A stretch of 64,000 nt of DNA, from NCBI RefSeq assembly GCF_900091595.1, contig NZ_FMCW01000018.1, forward strand, positions 62,001 through 126,000. Direction: 5' to 3'. A model generated the notes under the pieces. The model was given only the letters and a program-made list of their open reading frames with translations, was not told the origin of the DNA and made no database searches. Of the stretch, positions 25,547-33,314 are shown piece by piece. Source of the DNA: Micromonospora haikouensis (GTDB taxonomy: Bacteria; Actinomycetota; Actinomycetes; Mycobacteriales; Micromonosporaceae). Position 1 is the first letter of the stretch; each line of letters opens with the position of its first letter. The position numbers were made by a program, and so were the translations under genes.

Positions 25547-28087
25547 CTAGGCGAGGGCGGCTTCGTCGGGGGCGCTGAGCTGCGCCTGGTCGTAGAACCA
25601 GCGCAGGTGGTCGAGCAGGGCCTCGCGGGCGTCGGCGTCGGCGAGGACCGTCAACGGAAAGCCCGGCCGCAAAGTCAGCTTGGCAGCGGCGATCCTGACG
25701 CCCGGCAACTGGTTCAACCGCTGCCGCAGCTCCTCCCGCAGGGTCACGTCGTCGAACGGCGTGCGGACGCTGAGGTGCTGGAAGACCACCTCGAACTTTC
25801 CGCCCGGGTAGATCACGGCCGGCCAGATGCTGCCCAGTTCGTGTTCCCTACGCCGGGCCATCAGGAAGCAGGATGTCTCCCCGCCGGTGCCGTAGGACAG
25901 GGTCCCGCCCAGCGTGGTCCATTCCTCGAGCAGCACGAGCACGGCGGTGGTGACGGCCGGGCTCTGCCGGGCGGTGAGCTGCTCGATGAACCGGTCGGCG
26001 TAGGTCCCGCCCTGGCCCGGCCCGGGTCGGGGGGCACGTTCGGGCAGTTCCTCCGGCGTGATGCCGGCGAGCTGCGCCAACTCCTCGACGGTGATGCGCT
26101 GGGCCTGGTCGGCGCGGCCGTACTGGTCGAACGTCACGCCCTCGGATCGGAGCACGTCACGCGGGTCGTCGGTGCGGTCGGGTTCGAGCCACTTGAAGTT
26201 GCCCGCGACGATCCCGCCGGCCTGGAGCACCCGGTGGGCGTTCAGGGTCGGGTGGTTGGCCAGCCGGTTCCCCACCGGCTGCGCCGCCGTGCCGATCAGG
26301 GCGGCCAGGTCGCCGTAGGTGGTCCACGAGCCGGCCGGCAGCTCGGCGAGGGCCTTCGCCAGCACGTCCCAGGGCACGTCGGACTGGTTGCCGCTTTCCT
26401 CGGTGGGGCCCGGCCAGCTGGTGATGATCCGGTCGGCGAGGGTGTCGGCCCGCGCCAGGATCTCCGAGCGGCCCCACCGCTGCCGGTCGGCGATGTCCCG
26501 GCTCAGCTGGACACCGCTCTTCGCCAGGGCAGTCCGCTTGGCCGCGAACGGCTTGTTGCTCAACTCCGAGTTGTAGCCGGTGAGGGTCAGGTTGCCCAGG
26601 GTGTGCACGAGCGCGTCGTGCGCCTCGCCGGGGGTCTCGTCCGTGTCGAGGTCGGCGGCGAGCATCTGCGCCCACTCGTCGCTGAGGGTCTGCGGCAGCA
26701 CGTGTTCGATGGTCAGCTTCTCCAGCGCCACCGGCTCCTTGCTGCCGTGGGACTCCTCCAGCCAGCGCAGCACCAGGCTGCGCTGGCTGGCCCGGCCGTT
26801 GAGATAGAACGGGATGGTCCGCACCAGGGCACGCAGGCTCGCGTCGGTGGCCCAGTGCTTGCGGCCCGTCGACAGGTACTTCCGCACCGCCTCGTGGACC
26901 GGCAGGTCCCGGTCCATCTCGGTGACCACGGCGAGCAGGATGCGGTTGATGTTCATCGTGCTCCGGCCGATCAGCAGCCGCCGGACGAAGAAGCTCTCCA
27001 GGTACAGCATCGCGGCGGCGATCTGCGCGGAGGTCGCGGTGCCCTGGTCCCGTCGGTCGAGCAGGTGCAGCAGCACCGGGTAGACGGTGGTGGTGCCCCA
27101 CGCGCTGAGCCGCTCCAGCCGCTGCCGTACGCCCGGGTCGTGTTCCTCGGCGGGGTGCAGGATCACCCGCAGCAGCGCGCCGAGCCGGCTGAACCGCTGC
27201 ACCTCGGCTTCGACGGCCGCTTCGGTGTGCAGCTTCTCGAGGCGGGCCTGCTGGCTCGAGTACGTGTCGGTCTGCTTGACCTTAGGGTCGCGGTGGACCA
27301 GGTCGAGCCAGAAGAGCAGGACCAGCTCCGTCGGGGTGAACCGCTGCTGCAGCGGCAGCCAGAGCGACTCGTAGACGGCCTGTCCCCGGTTGGGCAGCCG
27401 CATGAAGATGTAGTTGCGCAGCAGGTCGGCCTGGGTGAGCGTGAGCCCGGTGTTGTTCAGCGACTCGAAGATCCGGTAGACGTTGTCGCCGGTTCTGGCG
27501 GTGATCGCCACCAACGCCAGGCCGGTGATCACGGCGCTCTCGATCTGCTGGACGGTGATCGGTTCCTCGGCGGCGCCGAGGTTGTCCAGCGCCTTGGCGA
27601 AGAACTGGTACGCCCGGCCCACCGCGTTGTCCCCGCCGGCCTGCGGCGTGGACTTCACGCAGGCCACGTACGCGTCCCGGTCGGCCTGGGTGGGGACCAG
27701 CTTCAACCAGCGCTGCTCCTCGAACGGGTTGGTCAGATACTGCTGGTCGAGCCGGAGCCGGTGCTTCTCGCCCTCGTGCTCGGCCCGGTGGTCGCGGATG
27801 GCGCAGAGCAGGATGGTCAGCGTGGTGAGCCGCTGCTGACCATCCACCACGAGGTATTCGGCGACGCCGACCGGCCCCATGGTCGGGCTCGGCGCGAGCA
27901 CCAGCGAGCCGATGAAGTGGGTGGCGTCCGGGTGGTCGACCCGGTCCCTGGCGAGCTGGCAGACGTCGTCCCAGATCCGTTTGAGTTGAATCTCGGTCCA
28001 CGAGTAGGTCCGCTGGTAGAGCGGCACGTGATACTGCTTCGCCCCCTCCAGCAGAGCCTGCAACGTGGTTTCCTGCGCCGTGACCAT
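25547..28087 (-). CDS. GmrSD-like nuclease: DUF262 + DUF1524 HNH + alkyltransferase-like domain + C-terminal domain
   Basis: 846 residues. DUF262 (about 10-400) has the VPLYQRTYSW entry (21-30) and the VVDGQQRLTTL nucleotide-binding motif (DGQQR 82-86). A DUF1524 HNH-type nuclease follows with IEHVLPQTL (His 462) and LGNLTLTGYNSELS (497-510). Residues 571-635 form an MGMT/ATL-like module (GSWTTYGDLAALIG) in which the usual PCHRV active site reads NAHRV (616-620), so the alkyl-acceptor Cys is absent. A further unassigned domain fills 690-846. The ATG at 28087 follows GGGGA; the frame upstream is noncoding. First gene of an operon with the UvrD helicase. Related GmrSD and BrxU enzymes cut modified phage DNA. 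Confidence 0.85.
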   Translation of the reverse strand: MVTAQETTLQALLEGAKQYHVPLYQRTYSWTEIQLKRIWDDVCQLARDRVDHPDATHFIGSLVLAPSPTMGPVGVAEYLVVDGQQRLTTLTILLCAIRDHRAEHEGEKHRLRLDQQYLTNPFEEQRWLKLVPTQADRDAYVACVKSTPQAGGDNAVGRAYQFFAKALDNLGAAEEPITVQQIESAVITGLALVAITARTGDNVYRIFESLNNTGLTLTQADLLRNYIFMRLPNRGQAVYESLWLPLQQRFTPTELVLLFWLDLVHRDPKVKQTDTYSSQQARLEKLHTEAAVEAEVQRFSRLGALLRVILHPAEEHDPGVRQRLERLSAWGTTTVYPVLLHLLDRRDQGTATSAQIAAAMLYLESFFVRRLLIGRSTMNINRILLAVVTEMDRDLPVHEAVRKYLSTGRKHWATDASLRALVRTIPFYLNGRASQRSLVLRWLEESHGSKEPVALEKLTIEHVLPQTLSDEWAQMLAADLDTDETPGEAHDALVHTLGNLTLTGYNSELSNKPFAAKRTALAKSGVQLSRDIADRQRWGRSEILARADTLADRIITSWPGPTEESGNQSDVPWDVLAKALAELPAGSWTTYGDLAALIGTAAQPVGNRLANHPTLNAHRVLQAGGIVAGNFKWLEPDRTDDPRDVLRSEGVTFDQYGRADQAQRITVEELAQLAGITPEELPERAPRPGPGQGGTYADRFIEQLTARQSPAVTTAVLVLLEEWTTLGGTLSYGTGGETSCFLMARRREHELGSIWPAVIYPGGKFEVVFQHLSVRTPFDDVTLREELRQRLNQLPGVRIAAAKLTLRPGFPLTVLADADAREALLDHLRWFYDQAQLSAPDEAALA

Positions 28088-28520
28088 CCCGCACCCGTCC
28101 CCTTTGGACCCACCCTTGAGCCGGCAAGACAACCAGATCGATGCAGCCGGGGGCAACACGCACGGCAGGTTGCCGCGTCGGATAGCCGACAGCGGGTGGC
28201 GGTCACCCGATCGGGCGGCGCGACGGGCCCGATCGACCGCGCCCGTTGACCGAAAGTGCATAGCCGGAAAGGAACACCGACGGGCGTTCCGGCACATCTC
28301 GCAGAATGCATTCAATTAGCTCGAATGAATTATGTATCCGACCATTGCCGCAACCATCGCGGCCCCGGGGCGCGTGGGTATCCATTCACGACATGTCGCA
28401 CCATTGACGACGCCGCACGTCTCAACAACGAAACGATTCCGTGGCGAATATGGCGGCGAATGCATCCGGCCTCGTATTCATAGATCCAGATCAGGATACT
28501 GAATGCTCCGAGGAGGAACG
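28088..28520. other. Divergent intergenic region, AT-richer
   Basis: 433 bp between the nuclease operon (minus) and the acyltransferase (plus). It is clearly less GC-rich than its surroundings (around 28300-28350 and 28430-28500). It probably holds both promoters. Short frames here have no ribosome site or family match; no clear operator is seen. Confidence 0.5.
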
Positions 28521-29780
28521 ATGTCCACTGAAGCCGACGCGGCGCATTCAGCGCCCGCACGACCCGCCGGCCCGGAACGGCCGGCGTCACCACCGCCCGT
28601 CGGCGGGCCGGACCACGCCGGCCCGCCCGACCGGCCGCGCACCAGGTTCCGTGGCGACATCGAGGGAATCCGGGCGGTCGCCGTGGTGACGGTGATGCTG
28701 TTCCACGCCGGCGTGCCGGCGCTCTCCGGCGGCTTCGTCGGCGTCGACGTCTTCTTCGTCATCTCGGGCTATCTCATCACCACCCAACTGTTGTCCGAAC
28801 AGCACCGGACCGGCGGGGTCGCGCTGATGGGCTTCTACGCCCGCCGGGCCAAGCGGCTGCTGCCGGCGGCCAACGTGGTGCTGCTGACCGCAGCGGTGTT
28901 CGTGTTCCTGATGGTGCCCCGTGGCCGGTGGGGTCAGATCGGCGGCGACATCGTCGCCGGGGCGTCCTACCTGTTGAACTGGCGGCTGGCCGAACGCTTC
29001 GCGAACCCCGACCCGACGATGCCGCCGTCCCCCGTACAGCATTTCTGGTCGCTTGCCGTCGAGGAGCAGTACTACCTGATCTGGCCGTTGCTGATCCTGC
29101 TGGCGGTGGCGCTGGCCAAGGTGTCCGGCGCCCGACTGAAGCCGGTGCTGGCGACGGCGCTGGGCCTGCTGGCCGCCGGCTCGCTGGCCTGGTCGGTGAC
29201 CACCACCGTCGGCGCGCAGTCCCCGGCGTTCTTCCAGACCACCACCCGGATCTGGGAGCTGGCCGTCGGCGCGGGCGTCGCCATGTCGGTCGGGGCGTGG
29301 GCCCGGCTGCCCAGGCCGGTCGCTGTCGTGCTGGGCTGGGCCGGGCTGGCGGCGGTGCTGGTGGCCTGCCTGTCCTTCACCCCGATGATGGACTTCCCCG
29401 GCTACACGGCCGCCCTGCCGGTGCTGGGCACCGCGGCGGTCATCGCGGCCGGCTGCGCCGCCCCGGCCAGGGGCGGGGTGGGGACCGCGCTCGGGGTCGC
29501 GCCGCTGCGCTGGATCGGCGCGCTGTCGTACTCGCTGTATCTGTGGCACTGGCCGATGATCGCGATCGCGGCCACCTACTGGGGACCGCTGTCGACGTCC
29601 ACCGGCCTGCTGGTGATCGCGCTGTCGACCGTCCCGGCCTGGCTGACCTTCCACTTCGTGGAAAACCGCATCAGATACTCCCGGCGGGTCTCGCAGTCGC
29701 CACGGCTCACCCTGGGCATCGGGGCCGGTTTCTCCGCGCTGGGCGCGCTGGCCGGCGTCGCGCTGCTGCTGGCGGGCTGA
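28521..29780 (+). CDS. OafA/YrhL-type membrane acyltransferase
   Basis: 419 residues, acyltransferase family 3. A 40-residue Pro-rich cytoplasmic N-terminus is followed by RFRGDIEGIRAVAVVTVMLFHAG, whose His is the catalytic one, then GGFVGVDVFFVISGYLI and about ten hydrophobic segments. SVEEQYY-type (LAVEEQYYLIWP) and SLYLWHWP motifs are present. ATG follows GAGGAGGAACG. Unlike many OafA homologues it ends right after the last membrane helix and lacks the C-terminal SGNH domain. It probably transfers an acyl group to a cell-surface glycan or small molecule; the acceptor is unknown. Confidence 0.88.
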   Translation: MSTEADAAHSAPARPAGPERPASPPPVGGPDHAGPPDRPRTRFRGDIEGIRAVAVVTVMLFHAGVPALSGGFVGVDVFFVISGYLITTQLLSEQHRTGGVALMGFYARRAKRLLPAANVVLLTAAVFVFLMVPRGRWGQIGGDIVAGASYLLNWRLAERFANPDPTMPPSPVQHFWSLAVEEQYYLIWPLLILLAVALAKVSGARLKPVLATALGLLAAGSLAWSVTTTVGAQSPAFFQTTTRIWELAVGAGVAMSVGAWARLPRPVAVVLGWAGLAAVLVACLSFTPMMDFPGYTAALPVLGTAAVIAAGCAAPARGGVGTALGVAPLRWIGALSYSLYLWHWPMIAIAATYWGPLSTSTGLLVIALSTVPAWLTFHFVENRIRYSRRVSQSPRLTLGIGAGFSALGALAGVALLLAG

Positions 29781-29786
29781 CCGGGT

Positions 29787-29818
29787 CCGGCGCCGACCGT
29801 CCACCCGGTCGGCGCCGG
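29787..29818. terminator. Intrinsic terminator after the acyltransferase
   Basis: Hairpin with 13-bp perfect arms CCGGCGCCGACCG (29787-29799) and CGGTCGGCGCCGG (29806-29818) and a 6-base loop, starting six bases after the stop codon. There is no T-run, as is common in high-GC actinobacteria. Confidence 0.8.
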
Positions 29819-29948
29819 GCCGATGGCCGCGACGTCAGACCGACGGAAAATGGTACGGCCCAGAATGTCTGATCCTGGCCCCGTCGCTCGTCGGTAGGAC
29901 GAATGCCGCCCGGCGGCCTGCCGAGCGGTTCCGGCCATGGAGGTTGAC

Positions 29949-30887
29949 ATGACGTACGCCTTTGACGCGGAGCTGGCGCCGTGGGTGCCGATGCTGCCCG
30001 TCCTCGATCTTCGTGACCCGGCCGCCGCGCGCGAGGTCGGACGGGCCATCGCCGCCCAGCTTCCCCCGCCCGACCTGACCGGCCTCACCGTGCTCGACCG
30101 CACGGTGCCCGGCCCGGCCGGCGCTCCCGCCGTCCCGGTGCGGATCTACACCCCGCAGCCGTTGGCGGCGTCGGCACCGGCCGTCCTGCATCTGCACGGC
30201 GGCGGCTTCGTGCTCGGCGACCTGGCGCTCGAACACGCCGACGCCGCCGAGTTCGCCTCCGGCATCGGGGCCGTGGTGATCGCCGTCGACTACCGCCTCG
30301 CGCCGGAGGCGCCCTTCCCGGCGGCGCTGGAGGACAGCTACGCGGTGCTGTGCTGGCTGGCCGGCAACACCGACGAACTCGGCGTGGACCCCACCCGCCT
30401 GGGCATCTACGGCCGCAGCGCCGGTGGCGGGATCGCCGCCGGCCTCACCCTGCTGACCCGCGACCGTGGCGGCCCGCGGCTGGCCATGCAGTATCTCGAC
30501 GTCCCGGTGCTCGACGACCGGCTCGACAGCGTGTCCATGCGCGCCTACGTCGACACCCCGATCTGGAATCGCCCCAGCGCCGAGCTGGGCTGGGCCCACT
30601 ACCTCGGGGACGGCGTCAGGCCCGGCGACCCGGGCGTGTCACCGTACGCCGCCCCGGCCCGCGCGGAGGATCTCGCCGGGCTGCCGCCGGCGTTCGTCTC
30701 AGGCTGCCAGTTCGATCCGGTACGCGACGAGGGGATGCGCTATGCGCAGCGGCTGGCCCACGCCGGCGTGCCGACCGAGGCGCACCTCTACCCGGCCACG
30801 TTCCACGGCTCCGCGCTGGTGACCGAGGCGGCGGTGTCGCGGCGAATGCGGCGGGACGCGGTGGCCGCCTTCCGCCGGATGCTCTGA
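29949..30887 (+). CDS. Alpha/beta hydrolase, hormone-sensitive-lipase family esterase
   Basis: 312 residues. Oxyanion-hole motif HGGGF, nucleophile elbow GRSAGG (Ser), acid in CQFDPVRDEG (Asp) and catalytic His in TFHGSA are all present, so it should be active on short-chain esters. The start is ATG 29949, with GGAGGT five bases before it; the upstream ATG at 29937 overlaps this ribosome site. No signal peptide. Placed after the acyltransferase terminator, so probably its own transcript. Confidence 0.9.
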   Translation: MTYAFDAELAPWVPMLPVLDLRDPAAAREVGRAIAAQLPPPDLTGLTVLDRTVPGPAGAPAVPVRIYTPQPLAASAPAVLHLHGGGFVLGDLALEHADAAEFASGIGAVVIAVDYRLAPEAPFPAALEDSYAVLCWLAGNTDELGVDPTRLGIYGRSAGGGIAAGLTLLTRDRGGPRLAMQYLDVPVLDDRLDSVSMRAYVDTPIWNRPSAELGWAHYLGDGVRPGDPGVSPYAAPARAEDLAGLPPAFVSGCQFDPVRDEGMRYAQRLAHAGVPTEAHLYPATFHGSALVTEAAVSRRMRRDAVAAFRRML

Positions 30888-30933
30888 CCCGCAGCCGGAT
30901 CGCATGGGCCCGGAGCGGCCGGGAGCCGTCCGC

Positions 30934-31815
30934 TCAGCCGTGGTGCGCCTCCTCGCCGATCTTGACGATCAGCCGCCGCGACTCCTCCTCGCCCAGCGCC
31001 AGCGCCTCCAGGCCCGCCCAGGCCCTCTCGTACGGGGCCCACTCCGCCGGCCGGTCGAGATAGAGCGCACCGGTCAGCGACTCCTGGTAGACCACCGGCG
31101 GGTCGGGGTCGACACGCAGGCCGAGCGGGAAGTCCAGCAGCACGAACGAGCCGGCGACCGCCCCGTCGTGCGCCCCGGCGGCGAGCGGCAGCACCCGGAT
31201 CGACACGTGCGGCAGCCGGCTCGCCTCCACCAGGTGCCGGAGTTGCCCGGCCATGACCTCCGCGCCGCCCACCACCCGCAGCAGCGCCGCCTCGCAGAGC
31301 ATCACCTCGAACCGGGGCGGCCGGGGCAGCCGCCGTCGGAGCAGGCCCTGCCGCAGCAGCCGCGCCTCGACCGGCCGGTCCCGCTCCTCGTCGGTCGCGC
31401 CGGGCCGGGGCGGGCACGTCGCGGCAGCGTACGCCCGGGTCTGCAACAGCGCGGGCACCAGCGCCCCGGCGTGCACGCGCAGCCGGCACGCGGCGGACTC
31501 CAGGCCGCCGTGGAGGTCGAACCAGTCGGGCACGGGATCGCCGTAGGCGTGCCACCAGCCCCTCCCCCGCGTCTCGCCGGCCAGGGCGACCAGCGCGGCG
31601 GTCAGCTCGCGCCGCGCCCCGTACAGCTCGCACATGGCCCGCACGTCGACCCCGCGCGCCGGGCCGAGGCCGCTCTCGATGCGCCACACCTTCTGCCGGC
31701 TGCACTCCAGCGCCTCGGCCACGCCGTCCAGCGTCATGCACGCCTCGGTGCGCAAGTCCCGCAGCGCCCGCCCGAGCTGCCGACGCGGCACCGACGAGCC
31801 TGTGGCCTCAACCAT
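30934..31815 (-). CDS. XRE-family regulator with DUF5753 domain
   Basis: 293 residues. N-terminal helix-turn-helix (ALRDLRTEACMTLDGVAEALECSRQKVWRIESG) and a C-terminal DUF5753 sensor domain (LVPALLQTRAYAAA to YQESLTGALYLD). Such proteins are abundant in filamentous actinobacteria. ATG follows GGGAGGG. It overlaps by 8 bp the small basic gene upstream. In this class the regulator often pairs with a small partner protein (usually DUF397); here the partner is different. Confidence 0.9.
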   Translation of the reverse strand: MVEATGSSVPRRQLGRALRDLRTEACMTLDGVAEALECSRQKVWRIESGLGPARGVDVRAMCELYGARRELTAALVALAGETRGRGWWHAYGDPVPDWFDLHGGLESAACRLRVHAGALVPALLQTRAYAAATCPPRPGATDEERDRPVEARLLRQGLLRRRLPRPPRFEVMLCEAALLRVVGGAEVMAGQLRHLVEASRLPHVSIRVLPLAAGAHDGAVAGSFVLLDFPLGLRVDPDPPVVYQESLTGALYLDRPAEWAPYERAWAGLEALALGEEESRRLIVKIGEEAHHG

Positions 31816-32080
31816 CGGAACCCTCCCCGCGCCGCTGGGCGGGCAACTGCGACCGGTAGCGGTCCGCGCGCTGGTTCGGCCGGTCCGCCGCCCGCCGCCG
31901 CTCGGGCCACCCGTGGCCGACCGCGCCGTCACACCGCGAGGTCGCCACCCCATCGGGTACGACCGCCTCGACCACCCGCCGCCGCCAGCGCCCCGGCCCG
32001 TCCGCGTCGGGCACCACCTGCCCGGTCAGGTCCACCGCGACCTTCCCGGCCCGCAAGAACCACTTCCACCGCCTACCCAT
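31808..32080 (-). CDS. Small Arg-rich hypothetical protein
   Basis: 90 residues starting MGRRWKWFLRAGKVAVDL, no known family. A strong GGGGAGG precedes the ATG, and the stop lies inside the start region of the XRE gene (8-bp overlap), which supports real translation and coupling. The N-terminal third looks conserved in style (basic, hydrophobic) while the Arg-rich tail is low complexity. Possible partner of the XRE regulator. Confidence 0.6.
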   Translation of the reverse strand: MGRRWKWFLRAGKVAVDLTGQVVPDADGPGRWRRRVVEAVVPDGVATSRCDGAVGHGWPERRRAADRPNQRADRYRSQLPAQRRGEGSDG

Positions 32081-32121
32081 GCCGCCTCCCCTTCATCACG
32101 CCGTCGAAGTTTACAACCAAA

Positions 32122-32162
32122 CAAGTCTTTCAAGGCATAGACTTTAAACAAGGCATAGCTTG
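32122..32162. promoter_or_regulatory. Candidate operator/promoter region of the GntR gene
   Basis: AT-rich island with a direct repeat CAAGGCATAG at 32131-32140 and 32149-32158 (18-bp period), the second reading CAAG-GCATAG-CTTG, plus an inverted pair AAGTCT/AGACTT around the first. It lies 35 bp upstream of the GntR gene and 42 bp upstream of the small Arg-rich gene, where a shared operator would be expected. Confidence 0.55.
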
Positions 32163-32196
32163 CACCACGTGAAGCCGGCCGTGATGGAGTCGGCGC

Positions 32197-32433
32197 ATGG
32201 TGCCGTACGTGCCGCTGTGGCGAAGGATCCGGCAGGACATCCTGGACAGGATCAACGCCGGGATCCTGAAGCCCGGTGACAAGCTGCCGACGACCAAGGA
32301 GCTTGCCGATCAGTACGACACCTCGGGTGTGACGGTCAGGAAAGCCATCGACATCCTGATCGAGTCGGGCGTCCTGGAAGGTAGGCAGGGCATCGGCGTC
32401 TTCGTTGCCGACGACTCGGGACAGCAGTCGTAG
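32197..32433 (+). CDS. Short GntR-family (YtrA-like) regulator
   Basis: 78 residues, only the winged-helix domain: VPLWRRIRQDILDRINAGILKPGDKLPTTKELADQY, then SGVTVRKAIDILIESGVLEGRQGIGVFV. There is no ligand-binding domain, as in YtrA-like or plasmid/ICE-type GntR proteins. ATG follows GGAG. Direct repeats just upstream are likely its operator. Neighbours give no clear target. Confidence 0.85.
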   Translation: MVPYVPLWRRIRQDILDRINAGILKPGDKLPTTKELADQYDTSGVTVRKAIDILIESGVLEGRQGIGVFVADDSGQQS

Positions 32434-32475
32434 AGTGTCGCCAGGATCCTGAGGCCACAGCCTCCCGGACTCGCC

Positions 32476-33041
32476 TCAACCACCCTCAGCCCTTTCGCCG
32501 GCGGGATCTCGGATCCGGGAGAAGACGACGGCGTCAGCACGCCGGTCAGGAAAGGTCAGGAAGCTGCGCAGCACCCCCTCCTGCTCGAATCCGGCAGCGG
32601 CGAGGACCCGCCGGGACGCCTCGTTGTCCGGCTCGACCCACGCCTCCACCCGCGCGATGCCCGCGACATCCAGCGCCCACGAAGTAGCCAGCGTCGCCGC
32701 TCGCCTGGCATACCCATGCCCCCGCGCCGAGGGGATGAGCCAGTACCCGAGGCCGGCGACACCCGGCTGTGGTCGCAGCATGACCACAACCGAACCGACG
32801 GCCTGACCGGTCACGGCATCGGCGACCGCGAGCGAGATCCCTTGACCGCCCTCCACCCGGCTCCACTGTCTGCGAACGAACGCACCCGCCGCATCCACTG
32901 AGAATCCTTTGGAACCGTGGTGGCCTCGGGAATCCGCGGATCCAGGGCAGCCACCCGGAGGCAATCCAGATCATCCTCGCGCCACGGACGAAGGCGCACG
33001 ACCCCGTCAGTGAGTTCCACCGCAGGATAACCAAGCCCCAT
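32476..33041 (-). pseudogene. GNAT acetyltransferase, interrupted by a frameshift
   Basis: The N-terminal part (from ATG 33041: VELTDGVVRLRPWREDDLDCL to ATTVPK) and C-terminal part (QGISLAVADAVTGQAVGSV, the acetyl-CoA loop YWLIPSARGHGYARRA, then EPDNEASRRVLAAAGFEQEG) lie in different frames. The switch is at about 32905-32912 (CCAAAGG on the coding strand) and is repaired by one added base. The two parts together have the usual length and motif order of RimJ/RimL-type acetyltransferases. Either a recent mutation or a sequencing error. Confidence 0.8.
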
Positions 33042-33080
33042 CCCGCCAACGCTACCGCCGCAACCGCCCCCACTTGCCCC

Positions 33081-33230
33081 CGTGATCAAGAGAAAAGCGT
33101 CAGAGTTGATCTCGACGGTGACGCAAACCTCTTGATCACCGGCCCGGGACGCGGTGGGCACCGGCGCCCGGCGCGACAGAGGCCGGGGTGGGTGACGGGG
33201 TGATGACGTAGACGACTCAGCTCCATAGGA
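33081..33230 (+). repeat. Dispersed intergenic repeat, copy 2
   Basis: Same architecture as the copy at 23113: arms GTGATCAAGAG (33082-33092) and CTCTTGATCAC (33129-33139) around a near-identical loop containing AGAAAAGCGTCA, a variable GC-rich part, then CGTAGACGACTCAGCTCC (33207-33224). The middle differs in length (the copies span 150 and 168 bp), so the two ends are what is conserved. Confidence 0.85.
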
Positions 33231-33267
33231 CCCGTCCCCACTACGTCGACCGTCGTCTTCCACAACA

Positions 33268-33299
33268 ACGGGGAGGGACGATGATCCGTCCCTCCCCGT
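33268..33299. terminator. Intrinsic terminator of the YGQPA-repeat membrane protein gene
   Basis: 13-bp perfect arms ACGGGGAGGGACG (33268-33280) and CGTCCCTCCCCGT (33287-33299), 6-base loop, 15 bases beyond the stop at 33315. On the minus strand it is followed by TTGTTGTGG. Confidence 0.8.
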
Positions 33300-33314
33300 A
33301 TCGCTCGAACCGCC

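Noticed and set aside
23411-28249. 1612-codon plus-strand frame across the helicase and nuclease genes
   Set aside because: Composition (Gly/Val/Arg/His/Gln-rich) is that of an antisense shadow; the minus-strand genes have complete motif sets.
28256-28483. 75-codon frame in the AT-richer intergenic region
   Set aside because: No ribosome site; position fits a promoter region instead.
23113-33230. Integrative element with att sites at the repeats
   Set aside because: No integrase, tRNA gene or conjugation gene is present between the repeats; the repeats have diverged centres, so att sites are not supported.
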